A stretch of 64,000 nt of DNA from assembly GCA_019155205.2 (NCBI GenBank), contig JAHNZQ020000079.1, positions 611,420 through 675,419 of the forward strand. Direction: 5' to 3'. Below are positions 22,044-32,308 of this stretch, piece after piece. Below the pieces are notes generated by a model. That model saw nothing but the letters and a program-made list of their open reading frames with translations, was not told where the DNA came from and ran no database searches. Position numbers and translations under genes: made by a program. How positions within the stretch are numbered: position 1 is the stretch's first letter; every line of letters begins with the position of its first letter. This stretch comes from Gracilaria vermiculophylla. Taxonomy: Eukaryota > Rhodophyta > Florideophyceae > Gracilariales > Gracilariaceae.

Positions 22044-22736
22044 TTAGAGGCGGCGACTGGCGTCGAAAGGCGCGAGCGTCCCGGTTGCAGACGACGACGC
22101 GAGGGAGGCGGAGAGAGAGCCGTTTTGCAGCGGCGGCGCGCTCGACCATGCATCCCAGTGCGAATGGTGTGGCGACGACGGAGGCAGAGGCGACGGCGAC
22201 ACTGGCGCCGCGGCGGCAGAGTCTAACACCAGCTGGAATGGCGCGTGCGACACGGGAGGGCGGAGGGCGCCGTCCGACACGGTAGACGGCGGCGACACGC
22301 CCAATGCATTGCCCCACAGCGCATCGCCGGTGCCGACGCGCGGCGCACCAGGCAGCGCGGCGCGCGGCGGCGCGACGGCTGCCACGGCGGCTGCCACGGA
22401 GGCGGGAGAGGCGTCGAGCGCGCCGCGCTGCGCGCGCTGTCTAGCGACGGCAACATGCGTCATACTCACGACAAGATGCAGGCAGTGGAGGGGAGGGTGA
22501 GCGCGGAAGGCGCGCTGTAGCTGTGCAGCCTCCGGGGCGGTGAGGAAGGGGGCGAGCGCGCGGAAGGCAGCGGCGGCGGTGGCCAGCGCGGGGCGGTCCG
22601 CTGGGTGGATTGGCGGTGGCGGCGGTGGGGGAGGGGCGACGGCCACGGACGCGTCCCACTTCCAGCGGCGGAACGACGCGGCGGCCCAGGGCGGCGGCGG
22701 CGGCGGCGGCGGCGGCGCGGTGGCCGGCGGCTTCAT
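22044..22736 (-). CDS. Proline- and alanine-rich hypothetical protein
   Basis: A 230-residue frame in very GC-rich DNA. Two polyproline tracts (about 8-16 and 35-42) flank a SFRRWKWD segment. Residues 50-100 form a helical, Ala-rich stretch (FRALAPFLTAPEAAQLQRAF then LHCLHLVVSMTHVAVARQRA) that looks like folded protein. The rest is Pro, Ser and Ala-rich. I recognise no family. High GC content makes long open frames likely by chance, but the hydrophobic-helical centre and divergence from the cytochrome c1 gene favour a real gene. The 311 bp between it and the PDI-like start hold nothing else I can support. Confidence 0.4.
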   Translation of the reverse strand: MKPPATAPPPPPPPPPWAAASFRRWKWDASVAVAPPPPPPPPIHPADRPALATAAAAFRALAPFLTAPEAAQLQRAFRAHPPLHCLHLVVSMTHVAVARQRAQRGALDASPASVAAAVAAVAPPRAALPGAPRVGTGDALWGNALGVSPPSTVSDGALRPPVSHAPFQLVLDSAAAAPVSPSPLPPSSPHHSHWDAWSSAPPLQNGSLSASLASSSATGTLAPFDASRRL

Positions 22737-22996
22737 CGCGGGCCTCGAAGGGAGAGGGGCGCTCCGCGTTCACGCGCGACCGCGCGGAACAAACCACGCG
22801 ATGCCAGTCAATTGCTAATTGGTGCGCCAGCCTCGTAATGCACAATTACTGTGCTGACAGTGGCTGACAGACGAAGCCGCCGCGCAGCGATGAGCATTGC
22901 GCTGCGCCGCACTGCGCGCTCGCACATGGCGCGCCTCACGTCCCCGTGCGCTCCTTCCTCTGCCGCATCCGCCCGCGATCGGCCCGCGCTCCCATC

Positions 22997-23830
22997 ATGG
23001 CTTCGCGCGCGTTCTGGGCTTCGCTGCCACGAGCGGCCGCTGCCGCCGCCTCCTCCGCCGCCGCTGGCGCCACACTGCTGCTCGCGCGCCCCCGTTTGCC
23101 TGCTGCCTTCGCCGACGACGAAGCGCTCCATCCCCCCCACATCAAGTGGCCGCACTCCTCCATGCTCGCCTCCTTCGACGCCGCAGCCATTCGACGCGGC
23201 TACGAGGTGTACCGCAATGTCTGTTCTTCGTGCCACTCAATGAATCGCATCGCGTTCCGAAACCTCGTCGGCGTAGCCTACACCGAGGCCGAGGTCAAGG
23301 AGATGGCCGAGGACATCGAGGTCGACGATGGTCCCAACGACGAGGGCTTGATGTTTTCTCGCCCCGGCAGGCTGTCGGACCCCCTGCCGGCCCCCTACCC
23401 TAACGAAGAGGCCGCTCGCTACGCCAACAACGGCGCCTTACCGCCCGATCTCAGTCTCATTACCAAGGCACGCCACGGCGGCGAGAACTACTTGTGGGCA
23501 CTGCTTACGGGTTATCGTGATGCCCCTGAAGGAATCAACGTCCGCGAGGGTCTCTACTACAATCCGTACTTCCCAGGAGGCCAGATCGCAATGGCCAGGG
23601 CTTTGTACGACGGAGCCGTAGAGTACGAGGATGGCACCGAGGCCACCACCAGCCAGATGGCCAAAGACGTGTCTACTTTCCTCGCCTGGGCCGCGGAGCC
23701 CGAGCACGATGAGAGAAAGAAGATGGGCATGGAGTGGATGGGTGCCTTTACCATTCTATTCTTCTTCATGTTGTACACCAAGCGATTCAAGTGGTCACTT
23801 TATAAGAGCCGACGACTCGAATTTCGTTGA
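22997..23830 (+). CDS. CYC1: Cytochrome c1, heme subunit of mitochondrial complex III
   Basis: The ATG at 22997 gives 277 residues. An in-frame GTG 51 bases upstream is not used as a start here. The N-terminus (MASRAFWASLPR then Ala-rich) is a mitochondrial presequence with a hydrophobic sorting stretch ending near LPAAFADDE. The heme c motif is VYRNVCSSCHSMN, and the sixth ligand Met lies in the GQIAMARALYDG loop. Other family blocks are PNDEGLMFSRPGRLSD, YPNEEAARYANNGALPPDLS and the C-terminal anchor MGAFTILFFFMLYTKRFKWS. It passes electrons from the Rieske protein to cytochrome c in the inner membrane. The gene is single-exon and divergent from the proline-rich gene. Confidence 0.95.
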   Translation: MASRAFWASLPRAAAAAASSAAAGATLLLARPRLPAAFADDEALHPPHIKWPHSSMLASFDAAAIRRGYEVYRNVCSSCHSMNRIAFRNLVGVAYTEAEVKEMAEDIEVDDGPNDEGLMFSRPGRLSDPLPAPYPNEEAARYANNGALPPDLSLITKARHGGENYLWALLTGYRDAPEGINVREGLYYNPYFPGGQIAMARALYDGAVEYEDGTEATTSQMAKDVSTFLAWAAEPEHDERKKMGMEWMGAFTILFFFMLYTKRFKWSLYKSRRLEFR

Positions 23831-23938
23831 TAGATTCGACTGCGCTATGTAGTCCTCTACTCTATCACTAGTCAGTTTTGTTGTGTGGTAAAGAAAAAAG
23901 GAGAAACCAAACGAGGCAGGCCAGCTTCTTGGGCAGAA

Positions 23939-24496
23939 TTACATTGGCATGGCGGCGGTTGCGGCAGCCGCTGTGTTAATGGTAGTTTTAACCTCAGGGG
24001 CGGACGTGGCGGCAGCGGCGTTCAGTTCGCTGTGGCGCTTAGTTTCGAAATCGATGTTCATTTTGGTGCTAATTCTCTTCGCCATTCTTGCGCGAATCTT
24101 GTTGAGACGTTGTTGGCATTTCTTGCACCGTTTGCGGATTCGTGGACGCGCCACTTTGACAGACTTCATGTCAACGTCCTTTGTCAGCCTCAGTGGGGCG
24201 CCAACTGTGGGTGCGTTGTTTCGTGCTTCGGTTCCTACCGATACGGCGTTCTGCACGGTCATTGTGCGGTCAGCAACGAGTATGTTGTGCGACTGGGAGA
24301 AAGAGGTATATTGGGGTGCGGATCAGCGTCAACTTACCAAGGCGTCAGCTAGACTGGCGTCTTCCCGGCGGATTTGGCGGCGACGTTCGCGCCTCTGCGA
24401 ACGCACAGCGGTGGCCAGACGTAGCTTCTCTTCCGCGGCTAGCATTGTGAGCCAGTGCGTCTTTGCCTTTTTGTTTGCTTCTCGGCGACCACCCAT
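23939..24496 (-). CDS. Small basic protein, spliced (two exons), unknown function
   Basis: Two exons: 24496-24338 and 24292-23939, with an intron at 24337-24293 (45 bp). The donor is GTAAGT, the acceptor follows a TTTCTCCCAG tract, and the phase is 0. The join keeps the frame open and gives 170 residues. Exon 1 encodes MGGRREANKKAKTHWLTMLA then an arginine-rich helix; exon 2 carries RIRKRCKKCQQRLNKIRARM and an Ala/Thr-rich tail. The protein is strongly basic and probably binds nucleic acid or enters the nucleus. I recognise no family. The perfect splice signals and frame continuity are the main support. It converges on cytochrome c1, with about 110 bp between stops. Confidence 0.6.
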
Positions 24497-25295
24497 GGCT
24501 TCCAAGGCGCGAGTGAGGGGAGCTGTGTGCCCAAACCGGAGGTAGCAGATGAGCGCGGGGAGCACAACGGGCGAAAGGGCGTGAGTTTGGGGCGGATGCC
24601 GGTCGCGGGGCGCAGCAGCGCTGGGCACGGGCGGAACGAGCGCAGTGGGTTGCGAGCGTGGGGGAGAGCAAGTAAGGGAGAGAGCGAGCAAGGCGGAGGA
24701 GCGAGACGGAGGGTGCGCGCGGGAGAGGGCGAGGCTGAGGGAGAGTGGGGGAGGGGGGGAAGGGCGGGGAAGCTTCGAGTGAGGCGGGGAGGAAGATTCA
24801 GGGGTGCGAGGAGCCGGGGACGCAGGGGTCGCAACGAAACGACGCGGCGGAAATGCGCTGGCGGCCGCTGCGTTGCTGGCGCGGCGGAGCGGTGCACGAG
24901 GGACGCCGCCGATTTTGAGCGCTTTTTGGCGGGAGCACCTTCGCCTTCGCAGTTGTGCTCTGCGGTGGCCATGCGGCCCCCAAGCGGGGCTCATGACGCA
25001 GGTGCCGTACTGTTGTCGTGCCGTGCACCGGTGCGCATCAGCTTCACTGCAGTTGACTGAGTTGACAGTCCGCACATCGCGCGCCGCGCTGTCCTCAGGC
25101 GGTGCGCCGGTCAACCTCCGCACCGGTGTCCTCCGCCATGGGCGGATGGTGCGTTCCCAATGCCAATGTGCCTCCTTCGCCGCACTCCCTTCTGCCGCAT
25201 GGTGCATTTCTGTCCTCCCCCTCCTCGGGCGCCGCCTACGCGCTCTCATCCGCTCCCCTCCCCATCGCACAGTCTTCGATCCATGTCGCCTCGCT
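24497..25295. other. Divergent intergenic region, GC- and purine-rich
   Basis: About 800 bp between the start of the small basic protein and LST8. Positions 24660-24790 form a purine-rich tract (GAG and GGGA repeats on the plus strand). Long open frames run through it on both strands, but they have low-complexity Pro/Ser/Arg composition and I do not call them genes. A shared divergent promoter is the likely content. Confidence 0.4.
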
Positions 25296-26546
25296 ATGAA
25301 TCCCTTCCTGCTGGCCGTCGGTGGCTACGATACCAACATTCGTCTCTTTGACTCACTTCATAGCCAACCAGCCCGAGTACTACAGTTCTGTGATCAGCAG
25401 GTCCTCAGGGTTGCCTTTTCGGGTGCTGCACCCGTCTCAGAAGCATCTCCCTTGTTTCTGGCTGTTGCCGGCTCCCCTAGCGTCGCTGTGTACGACGTTT
25501 CCACCAACCACACCTCTCCCAACACCTTTGCCATTTTTCAAGGACATCTTGAGGCCGTGACAGCCGTCGGTTTTGAGCCCGACCACAACGCGTTTGTTTA
25601 TTCAGCTTCCGAAGACGGAACGCTGCAGACATGGCTTCCGAAACTGGCTGCCCCTGCACAGTCACCATATCCCAGCTTTCATTCGCATCCTCCTCGACAC
25701 CCCATGCTATCTGCCGCATCTCCGTCATTTTCGCTGCCATCCAAACTCGTCAACAGAAAGGAGGACGGCACAATTGTTGCAATTCACGATGCCACTTACT
25801 ATCCACCACTCGATGTGTTTTTCACCGTCGACTTTTGTGGACGTTTTCGCGTGTGGGATCACCGCACCGCCTCACTAAGAAGTGAGCACATTCCCCACCC
25901 AAGCCGCCGAGTGCTGCAATGCATCGAACTCAGCCGCGACTACACAACCGTGGTCATGGCCAATTTTGATGGTCATGTGTTTATCTACCATACCCAACAC
26001 GTGCTTGCCTACGACGTTAATCGACCCGATTCTCTGTCTCCACCGCTCACCCCGTTAACAATTCGTGCCAGCAACTCGTATATACCGCGAGTCAAGCTTA
26101 GTCCAAGTGTCGCGCTTCTGGCATGTACCACGCGATTAGGAGCTATCAAAATTTTTAAGATGTCTGACATCCTCACCGATCGAGCTCCCAGCAAAGCTGT
26201 TCTGGCGAATGAGACCGAAGAGCACTCTGTCATGCCGGTCCGCGAGTTCACAGATCGTCCGGGCTGGATCTGGGATGCATCCTTCATCGAAGACAGCGAT
26301 AAGTTTCTCTTTACTTGCAATAGTGCCACACAGGTTATGTTGTGGCATATCGACAAATTAGAAAACAGCGTGGAGCTCAAAGGCTTCCCTAGGCCCACAG
26401 TTTGTTTGGCCGTTCGTGAACGCAGGCCACTATCTCCTCATCCCAATTCCACTTCAACGCATATGGAGAAGCCCTCGCACCCATCCCTTAATGGTCGGAA
26501 CCCCGCTTGTCCAGACGGTCTGCGTAATCAGGGCTCTGTCACGTAA
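25296..26546 (+). CDS. LST8: LST8-like WD40 protein (TOR complex subunit)
   Basis: Starting at the ATG at 25296 the protein has 416 residues and WD40 repeats throughout. Blade landmarks: LLAVGGYDTNIRLFDS (repeat 1), SPSVAVYDVS, then FQGHLEAVTAVGFEPD with YSASEDGTLQTW, TVDFCGRFRVWDHR, VVMANFDGHVFIYHTQ, and a last blade GWIWDASFIEDSDKFLFTCN ending in VMLWHID. The order and the 'FxGHxxxVTAVGF' and 'WxWDxxF' blocks fit LST8, the small beta-propeller that stabilises the TOR kinase domain. The protein is about 100 residues longer than the usual 300-330, with inserts after repeat 3 and a Ser/Pro-rich tail. A different WD40 protein cannot be excluded. Confidence 0.7.
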   Translation: MNPFLLAVGGYDTNIRLFDSLHSQPARVLQFCDQQVLRVAFSGAAPVSEASPLFLAVAGSPSVAVYDVSTNHTSPNTFAIFQGHLEAVTAVGFEPDHNAFVYSASEDGTLQTWLPKLAAPAQSPYPSFHSHPPRHPMLSAASPSFSLPSKLVNRKEDGTIVAIHDATYYPPLDVFFTVDFCGRFRVWDHRTASLRSEHIPHPSRRVLQCIELSRDYTTVVMANFDGHVFIYHTQHVLAYDVNRPDSLSPPLTPLTIRASNSYIPRVKLSPSVALLACTTRLGAIKIFKMSDILTDRAPSKAVLANETEEHSVMPVREFTDRPGWIWDASFIEDSDKFLFTCNSATQVMLWHIDKLENSVELKGFPRPTVCLAVRERRPLSPHPNSTSTHMEKPSHPSLNGRNPACPDGLRNQGSVT

Positions 26547-26946
26547 CGCCCAAGCTCGAAGAGGTCAACATCTCTCTGTTCACATATAATTTCGGTCACC
26601 TGCTCGTGAAGGGCTGCTAAACCACGTTCGTGTACAAGAACCGTTACTTTTCGAAAACCGGACCTCTTGGAAGGAGACGAGGAAAGCAGTCCCAGTCTTC
26701 GAACATGTACCATATTACTGTCCCCGTGTAAAGTATGAGACCTTTCGTTCCTTACGACAGCATACAAGTGTCCTTTTCCTCTCCGTCTCGTTGCATTCCA
26801 TAGATCTAGATTCTAATCCATTTGCTAGTATGGTTTGTACAAAGCCAAAGAGCACGTAATGATGACATGATACTGTGAATAGCCTCTTTAATAAACCTGT
26901 CATATCGCACACTACGACGACCAATCCGAACCACAACCACGGAGAA
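26547..26946. other. Convergent 3' intergenic region
   Basis: About 400 bp between the ends of LST8 and malate dehydrogenase. I see no gene or repeat; it should contain both 3' UTRs and poly(A) sites. Confidence 0.4.
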
Positions 26947-28454
26947 CTACGCCACAGCCTTCGCCTCGCTTACACTCTTTCGCACGGATTCCGGCAGCTC
27001 TGAGGCGATCTTGTCCACTTTGGCCATATCCCCAGCAGTGAACGACTCCTGAAGCGATTCCAAAACGTTCCAAGACAATGGTTTCGCCGTGTGTCCCGGT
27101 AACAAATGGCGAACAGAGTCACGCTCGTCAAGCAGTTCCTTCTCTGTTTTGCTCATCATCTCGGCCGAAAACGCATCAATTGGCAGACGTTGAACACGGC
27201 GGAAGTGAGAGTCTCCCTTGCACACAGTCGGAACCGAGTACCAGATGCCTTTTGTTATTCCATAGCTTCCATCAGATACAACTCCATTTGAAAGCCACTC
27301 TTCGTCCGAACCTTGGTGCAAGTCTCTAACGGTGTCAAGTGCAGCCGAGGCGGCCGAAGCTGCCGAAGACGCACCTCGGGCGCCGATAACCTCAGCGCCT
27401 CGTTTCTGAACGCGCGGAATAAAGTCTTCCTTGATCCACTTCTCATCAGTGACGATTGACTTTGCCCATTTGCCACCGATGCGAGCATGGGAAAGATCGG
27501 GGTATTGAGTGGCCGAATGATTGCCCCATATAATCACACGGTCAACGTCCTTGACAGGCACATCGGCTTTTTCGGCCAACAAGGCCTTTGCCCGAGACTG
27601 GTCGAGACGAGTCATTGCAATGAACTGCTCTGGCCACATATCTGGGGCATTCTCGGAAGCGATGAGCGCATTGGTATTGGCAGGATTACCAACTACAAGA
27701 ACTTTTGCGTTTTCGGCCGCGGATTCATTCAAGGCCTTTCCTTGCTCAGCAAAGATTTTTGCATTGGCTGCCATTAGGTCAGAGCGTTCCATACCCTTGG
27801 TGCGCGGTTGAGCGCCGATAAGCATGGCAAATGATGCATCTCCAAAGCCTTCGCGAAGGTCTGTCGTCGCAGTAACCTTTGAAAGCAACGGAAATGCACC
27901 GTCTTCTAGTTCCATCATTACTCCGCGTAGAGGAGACATCCCCGCCTCGGTTTCAATGAGGCTTAACTCCAAAAGCTGATCTGAACCCAGCATTTCTCCA
28001 CTGAAAGACCGCACAAATCAATCAAAAGCAGAGAGACACGGAGATAGTTCGAGTCAGTTACTGTTTTCTTCTTAAACACTTGTTCGCGAGTGGACTGAAG
28101 TGTACATGAAAAAGCAACATTTAGAGCGCGAGTTATGAATCCAAATCCGATCGAGTACGGAAAATGCAGCCGATAAAATGAAGGACTGAGCGGTGAAGCG
28201 TGCCCTTGTGTGACGAATCACCGAGGTGACTATTGAACGCGACGTCGGTTCAATGCTGCAATATTTCATTCGCTTGATTCAAAAGTTATTTTCACGTACC
28301 TCGCAATGCGCATGACGAGAGCATAGCCAATTTGTCCGGCAGCTCCAGTGACGGCAACCTTGAGAGGAGGAAGAAGATCGGTCTTGGTAGAAAGTGCACG
28401 CAGGGATCTTGTTGCGCCGAGACGCATAGCGCTCCTAGCCGCAGAGCGCAGCAT
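26947..28454 (-). CDS. MDH: Malate dehydrogenase, mitochondrial, two exons
   Basis: Exon 1 is 28454-28300 and exon 2 is 28000-26947, with a 299-bp intron (donor GTACGTG, acceptor TTTCAG). The join rebuilds the conserved ...RIASGEMLG... segment and gives 402 residues. The first 25 residues (MLRSAARSAMRLGATRSLRAL) are a mitochondrial presequence. The NAD-binding loop is VAVTGAAGQIGYALV; substrate-binding and catalytic blocks include GAQPRTKGMERSDL, VVGNPANTNALI, TRLDQSRAKALLA and the catalytic histidine in IIWGNHSATQYPDL. This is the TGAAGQIG type related to cytosolic and chloroplast enzymes, not the bacterial-like mitochondrial type, so the presequence is noteworthy. The enzyme interconverts malate and oxaloacetate. 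C-terminal repeats of helical Ser/Glu-rich sequence extend the usual length. Confidence 0.92.
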
Positions 28455-28875
28455 TTTCCTTGGATTGATTCTTCAGATCAATGGCGAACAATGGGAGCCG
28501 ATGTCCTCACAAGAAAGGGCGAGTCTGGTGCTATCGCAACGTTGACCGATGCACGAAGGTATCGGTGTTGATGAAGCGGGGAATGTGTGATGCAGCAAGT
28601 CAGGCTCGAAAACTTGTGATAAAATAAACGAAGAGGAGATATAATTAAAATTAAAAGCTTTATTATAATTGAAAGACACAAGAGAGGGGCTGGACAGGCC
28701 ATAAGACCACGTCGGCGCAAGGTTTTCGGCTGAACGCCACGAACGAGAGGATTCTGTTCTCCGCGACATTGCCGGCTGCCTCCGAACAGTCACTCCCCAC
28801 GACACTCATAATCTGCACGAAGCGGTCTCAGAGTCCACGCATTGAAAGTAGCTTTACGGCTGAAATATATCTGAT

Positions 28876-29220
28876 ATGGCGACACCCGTAATTGCTGGAA
28901 TGGCTGTTGCTGGAGCTGCATGGGCTTCACGCTACGTTCTTCTATCCTGGCGGAATTTCATAGCGCGACAGGGTGCAGCGGGGGCTGTTCGATTTCCACG
29001 CTCAATGGCTGGAGGTTTCGCGGGGGAGATGACGAGAAAAGAAGCTTTCCAAATACTAGGTTTGCGTGAAGGAGCGTCAAAGGAACAAATTCGCGAAGCA
29101 CATAGAAGGTTAATGAGACTCAATCATCCAGACAATGGAGGAAGCACATTTGTTGCCACAAAAGTCAATGAGGCAAAGGATTTCCTGGTATCAGGAAAGA
29201 GAGGTACCCGGGTTTTGTAG
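28876..29220 (+). CDS. PAM18: TIM14/PAM18, J-protein of the mitochondrial import motor
   Basis: A 114-residue protein with an N-terminal membrane helix ([19 protein letters not shown]), a short linker (WRNFIARQ), and a C-terminal J domain from about residue 54 ([38 protein letters not shown]), with the HPD tripeptide that stimulates Hsp70 ATPase. A single TM followed by a minimal J domain is the TIM14 architecture; the protein sits at the inner membrane beside TIM23. Length matches the family (about 110-120). Divergent from MDH, with 421 bp between starts, in which I see no other feature. Confidence 0.9.
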   Translation: MATPVIAGMAVAGAAWASRYVLLSWRNFIARQGAAGAVRFPRSMAGGFAGEMTRKEAFQILGLREGASKEQIREAHRRLMRLNHPDNGGSTFVATKVNEAKDFLVSGKRGTRVL

Positions 29221-29613
29221 AGCGTGACTGTTGGCAACGAGGGACAGAACTCTTTTACAAGCCCTTGTAGTTGCGTTCAAGACCTTGTTGTCACTCAGAA
29301 TAAGGTCGATCGCAACTCGTTAACAATTGATCAAAAGACCAAGCCACAGGGAAACAAACGTTAAAAAGAAATGGGAAGAAGTAGCTCGTGATGCGAGCTC
29401 AGCATTTTTGTATTCCTTCTGGCGTATATCATGGGATTGGGAATTCAAAGAACTCATTTAATACTCAGGGCATCGGGCGATAGGGGGCAGCTACTTGTGA
29501 AACTTTAGCGTGAACAACCGCAAGTCGGCCTGAATATTTCTTACCACCTTGCGCTATTCGACGAGGCATTCGCGTGTGTGGTGTACAAATCGCGTAATGC
29601 CTCTTCGTAGAAC
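29221..29613. other. Convergent 3' intergenic region
   Basis: About 390 bp between the stops of PAM18 and NFS1. Nothing supportable beyond expected 3' UTRs. Confidence 0.4.
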
Positions 29614-30957
29614 TTAATGTTCTTGAGTCCAGTTAATCGACTTAATGTCTATTCCCTCCTGTACCATTTCCCATAGAGGGCTCATTTCTCGCAGTCTCTG
29701 CACGTGCTTCTCTGCCAAATCTACTGCGTAGTCTACCTCCTTTTCCGTTGTAAATCTCCCGATTCCAAACCTAATACTTGTATGTGCCATTTCATCATCC
29801 ACTCCCAAAGCGCGAAGTACGTAGCTAGGCTCTAAACTTGCACTGGTACATGCGCTTCCGCTGCTGACTGCTACATCTTTCAATGCCATTAACAGACTTT
29901 CACCCTCAACGTACGCAAAGCTCATGTTCAGATTGCCAGGAAAGCGATATTCCTTGCTGCCATTCAAGACGACGTTGGGAACTCTGCTCATGACCCCTTT
30001 GTACAGGCGATCCCCCAGACTTTTCATTCGCTGCAAGTCATATTCCATTTCTTGTTGACTTAATCTAGCCGCTTCCCCCATGCCAACAACTAACGCTGTG
30101 GGCAACGTCCCAGATCTTAGACCTCGTTCCTGGCCACCACCGCTCATCTGCGGTTCAATACGCACCCTTGGCCTCCTACGCAAATACAGTGCTCCAATCC
30201 CTTTTGGTCCGTATATCTTGTGGGCAGATATAGACATGAGGTCAATGTTCATTTGATTTACGTCCATTGGTAATTTGCCAACCATCTGCGCTGCATCGGT
30301 ATGGAAGAAAACGCCATTTTCTCTGCATAGCTCACCAATCTGCTGCAGCGGTTGCACAACGCCGATCTCGTTATTGACTGCCATGACGCTGACAAGAGAG
30401 GTATCGGGACGAATTGCGTCTTTAAGCTCATCCAAATCCAAAAGGCCATCAGCCTTGACCGGGAGGTATGTGACCTCAAAACCACGCTGCTGTAACCATC
30501 GACAGCTGTCTAAAACGCACTTGTGCTCTGTCTGGGTGGTCACGATGTGCTTCTTTCTAGACTTGTAGAACATGGCAACGCCCTTGACGACCATGTTGTT
30601 GCTCTCGGTAGCGCCCGACGTGAAAATAATCTCGCGCGGATCAGCGCCGATTAAATCAGCCACTTGCCTGCGCGCCACCTCCACAGCACGTTCTGCATCC
30701 CATCCATACGCGTGAGTTCGCGAGTGTGGGTTTCCGTGATGGGTAGTTAAATGCGGTATCATGACATCTGCCACACGAGGGTCTACAGGTGTTGTGGACT
30801 GCATGTCGAGGTATATCGGACGTGGATTGACCACCATTGGCCTCTGGTTCAACTCGATTGTCTCTGCAGCCGTTGACTCCGTTGCCGTCGCCTGCACCGC
30901 TGTGCAGAGGCGCCGACGCCAGTTGGGCGCCAGCGAAAGAAGGCGGCGAGCTATCAT
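29614..30957 (-). CDS. NFS1: Cysteine desulfurase, mitochondrial
   Basis: A 447-residue, single-exon protein. The first 40 or so residues are a mitochondrial presequence ([17 protein letters not shown]). The PLP-dependent class V aminotransferase fold follows: [61 protein letters not shown], and the PLP lysine in [12 protein letters not shown]. The mobile catalytic Cys is in [20 protein letters not shown], and the C-terminus ends with [18 protein letters not shown], typical of the mitochondrial enzyme. It removes sulfur from cysteine and feeds Fe-S cluster assembly on ISCU. The full length and all catalytic residues are present. Confidence 0.96.
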   Translation of the reverse strand: MIARRLLSLAPNWRRRLCTAVQATATESTAAETIELNQRPMVVNPRPIYLDMQSTTPVDPRVADVMIPHLTTHHGNPHSRTHAYGWDAERAVEVARRQVADLIGADPREIIFTSGATESNNMVVKGVAMFYKSRKKHIVTTQTEHKCVLDSCRWLQQRGFEVTYLPVKADGLLDLDELKDAIRPDTSLVSVMAVNNEIGVVQPLQQIGELCRENGVFFHTDAAQMVGKLPMDVNQMNIDLMSISAHKIYGPKGIGALYLRRRPRVRIEPQMSGGGQERGLRSGTLPTALVVGMGEAARLSQQEMEYDLQRMKSLGDRLYKGVMSRVPNVVLNGSKEYRFPGNLNMSFAYVEGESLLMALKDVAVSSGSACTSASLEPSYVLRALGVDDEMAHTSIRFGIGRFTTEKEVDYAVDLAEKHVQRLREMSPLWEMVQEGIDIKSINWTQEH

Positions 30958-31447
30958 GGTGGGGAGGTATTCTCGAGATGCGGCCGCAGGAAGTTCACGG
31001 AAACACGGAGCGCAATAGAGGGGAGCTGCCTGGGATGGTCGATTCGCTGCGAGAGTTGTGGATGCTGCGAAAGGCGAATATGGAAGCCGACTATGTCTCT
31101 GCGGCTCGAACAGACTAAAAAAGGTAGATAGCTAAGGTAAAAGGGGCAATCTGCAGCCAACAACGATGGCTGTCAAAAAAGCATCTTAGCGGCTCCTGCA
31201 TGATGCACACGTTAAAATTTCTTTTATTTTACGAGATGTATCCTGCACAGTCCAGTCCACTTGTGCCAAGTGGAGTTTGTGCGACATGGGATTGCTGGGC
31301 CATGATTGAAAAAGATTTCGGCTTTGGTTCGAAGTTGCAGTAGATGCTCGAGTTACAATCTTCCCTGAGTGCTAAGGCTTCCGTCGCAGATATTTCTGCT
31401 TGTCAAGTTGCCTCCCCCCGTGCACCTGTACCCAAGACACATTTGCC
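30958..31447. other. Divergent promoter region of NFS1 and the MogA-type gene
   Basis: About 490 bp between divergent starts. It contains an AT-rich block near 31210-31240 (TTTCTTTTATTTTA) but no motif I can name as a promoter element. Confidence 0.35.
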
Positions 31448-32008
31448 ATGACTGAAGCACCATCACTAACATTGGCCATAGGCGTCCTGACAATCTCCGA
31501 CAGAGCATTTCATGGTCAGTACGAGGACAGGGGGGGTCCAGCCATTCAGTCGTACATAGGCGATCACTTTCTAACCCCGTACAAAATCGTCCCTCAAACC
31601 GTCCCGGACGACATCGAGCTCATTCAAAACGCGATGAAATCGCTTGCAAGCCAATGTTGTCTAGTTTTGACAACCGGCGGCACCGGCCCGGCACCAAGAG
31701 ATGTCACCCCTGAAGCCACGGAAGCGGTGTGTCAAAAACTTCTTCCTGGCTTTGGTGAACGCATGAGGGCCGTTTCAGTCCAAAAGGTTCCCACTGCCAT
31801 TCTCTCCAGACAGACTGCTGGGGTGTGCGGTGCTTCACTCATAGTTAACCTCCCTGGAAGTCCAAAGGCCATTGCAGAATGTTTGGACCCCGTATTACCG
31901 GCCATCCCGCATGCTGTGCGTCTCGCGGGAGCAAAGCAGACTGTTCGGCTCAAACCGGAATATCATATCAAGGGCAAAATGTGTTCAGAGTGCAACGTGA
32001 AGCACTGA
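31448..32008 (+). CDS. Molybdopterin adenylyltransferase-type (MogA/MoaB family) protein
   Basis: From the ATG at 31448, 186 residues. The fold blocks are LAIGVLTISDRAFHGQYEDRGGP near the start (SDR motif and DxxG), LVLTTGGTGPAPRDVTPEAT (TTGGTG loop, Asp), then GFGERMRAVSVQKVPTAILS, and SLIVNLPGSPKAIAECL (the LPGSP motif). It adenylates molybdopterin before molybdate insertion, or is a MoaB-type relative. The protein is free-standing here, whereas in many eukaryotes this domain is fused to MoeA (gephyrin, CNX1). A short C-terminal tail with CSECNVKH follows the domain. An upstream in-frame start at 31400 is possible but looks like leader. Confidence 0.9.
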   Translation: MTEAPSLTLAIGVLTISDRAFHGQYEDRGGPAIQSYIGDHFLTPYKIVPQTVPDDIELIQNAMKSLASQCCLVLTTGGTGPAPRDVTPEATEAVCQKLLPGFGERMRAVSVQKVPTAILSRQTAGVCGASLIVNLPGSPKAIAECLDPVLPAIPHAVRLAGAKQTVRLKPEYHIKGKMCSECNVKH

Positions 32009-32014
32009 TTTTTT

Positions 32015-32299
32015 TTAATGCACAACCATCTCCCTTTGAAAGGCCTCGTTCCTTCGTGCTTCGAAACTCTTATCTTCAAGAGCAAGCGATATGAGCTCCT
32101 GGATTTGGGCCGAGGTGAAGCCCTTTTGTTGCGTTGGGGCATTAGTCCCTCGAAAAAGTTCAAAAATTCTTTTTGCCTTCGTGTTTCTCTGTGAAAGGGC
32201 GCCATGATTTGCATCTCTGCCTTGCACCTGCCCCAAACTGCCCCTACAAACGACGTCGGGCCGGGTAGGCACTGGAGGACGTGGCCATCCAAGCCCCAT
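32015..32299 (-). CDS. Small hypothetical protein, divergent with TAF8
   Basis: A 94-residue frame whose second half (about residue 34 on: SQRNTKAKRIFELFRG, then QQKGFTSAQIQELISLALED and SFEARRNEAFQREM) is a helical, charged and protein-like sequence; the first third is Pro/Arg-rich and looks less natural. The start ATG at 32299 lies only 9 bases from the opposite-strand TAF8 start at 32309, so a shorter form or an upstream exon is likely. I recognise no family. The 3' end is 6 bp from the MogA-type stop. Confidence 0.4.
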   Translation of the reverse strand: MGLGWPRPPVPTRPDVVCRGSLGQVQGRDANHGALSQRNTKAKRIFELFRGTNAPTQQKGFTSAQIQELISLALEDKSFEARRNEAFQREMVVH

Positions 32300-32308
32300 C
32301 TCTTAGCC

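Noticed and set aside
22044..25280. Very long overlapping open frames on both strands in GC-rich DNA (21600-25300), besides the genes listed
   Set aside because: Their composition is Ala/Arg/Pro/Ser-rich, they shadow real genes or promoters, and GC-rich DNA gives long stop-free frames by chance.
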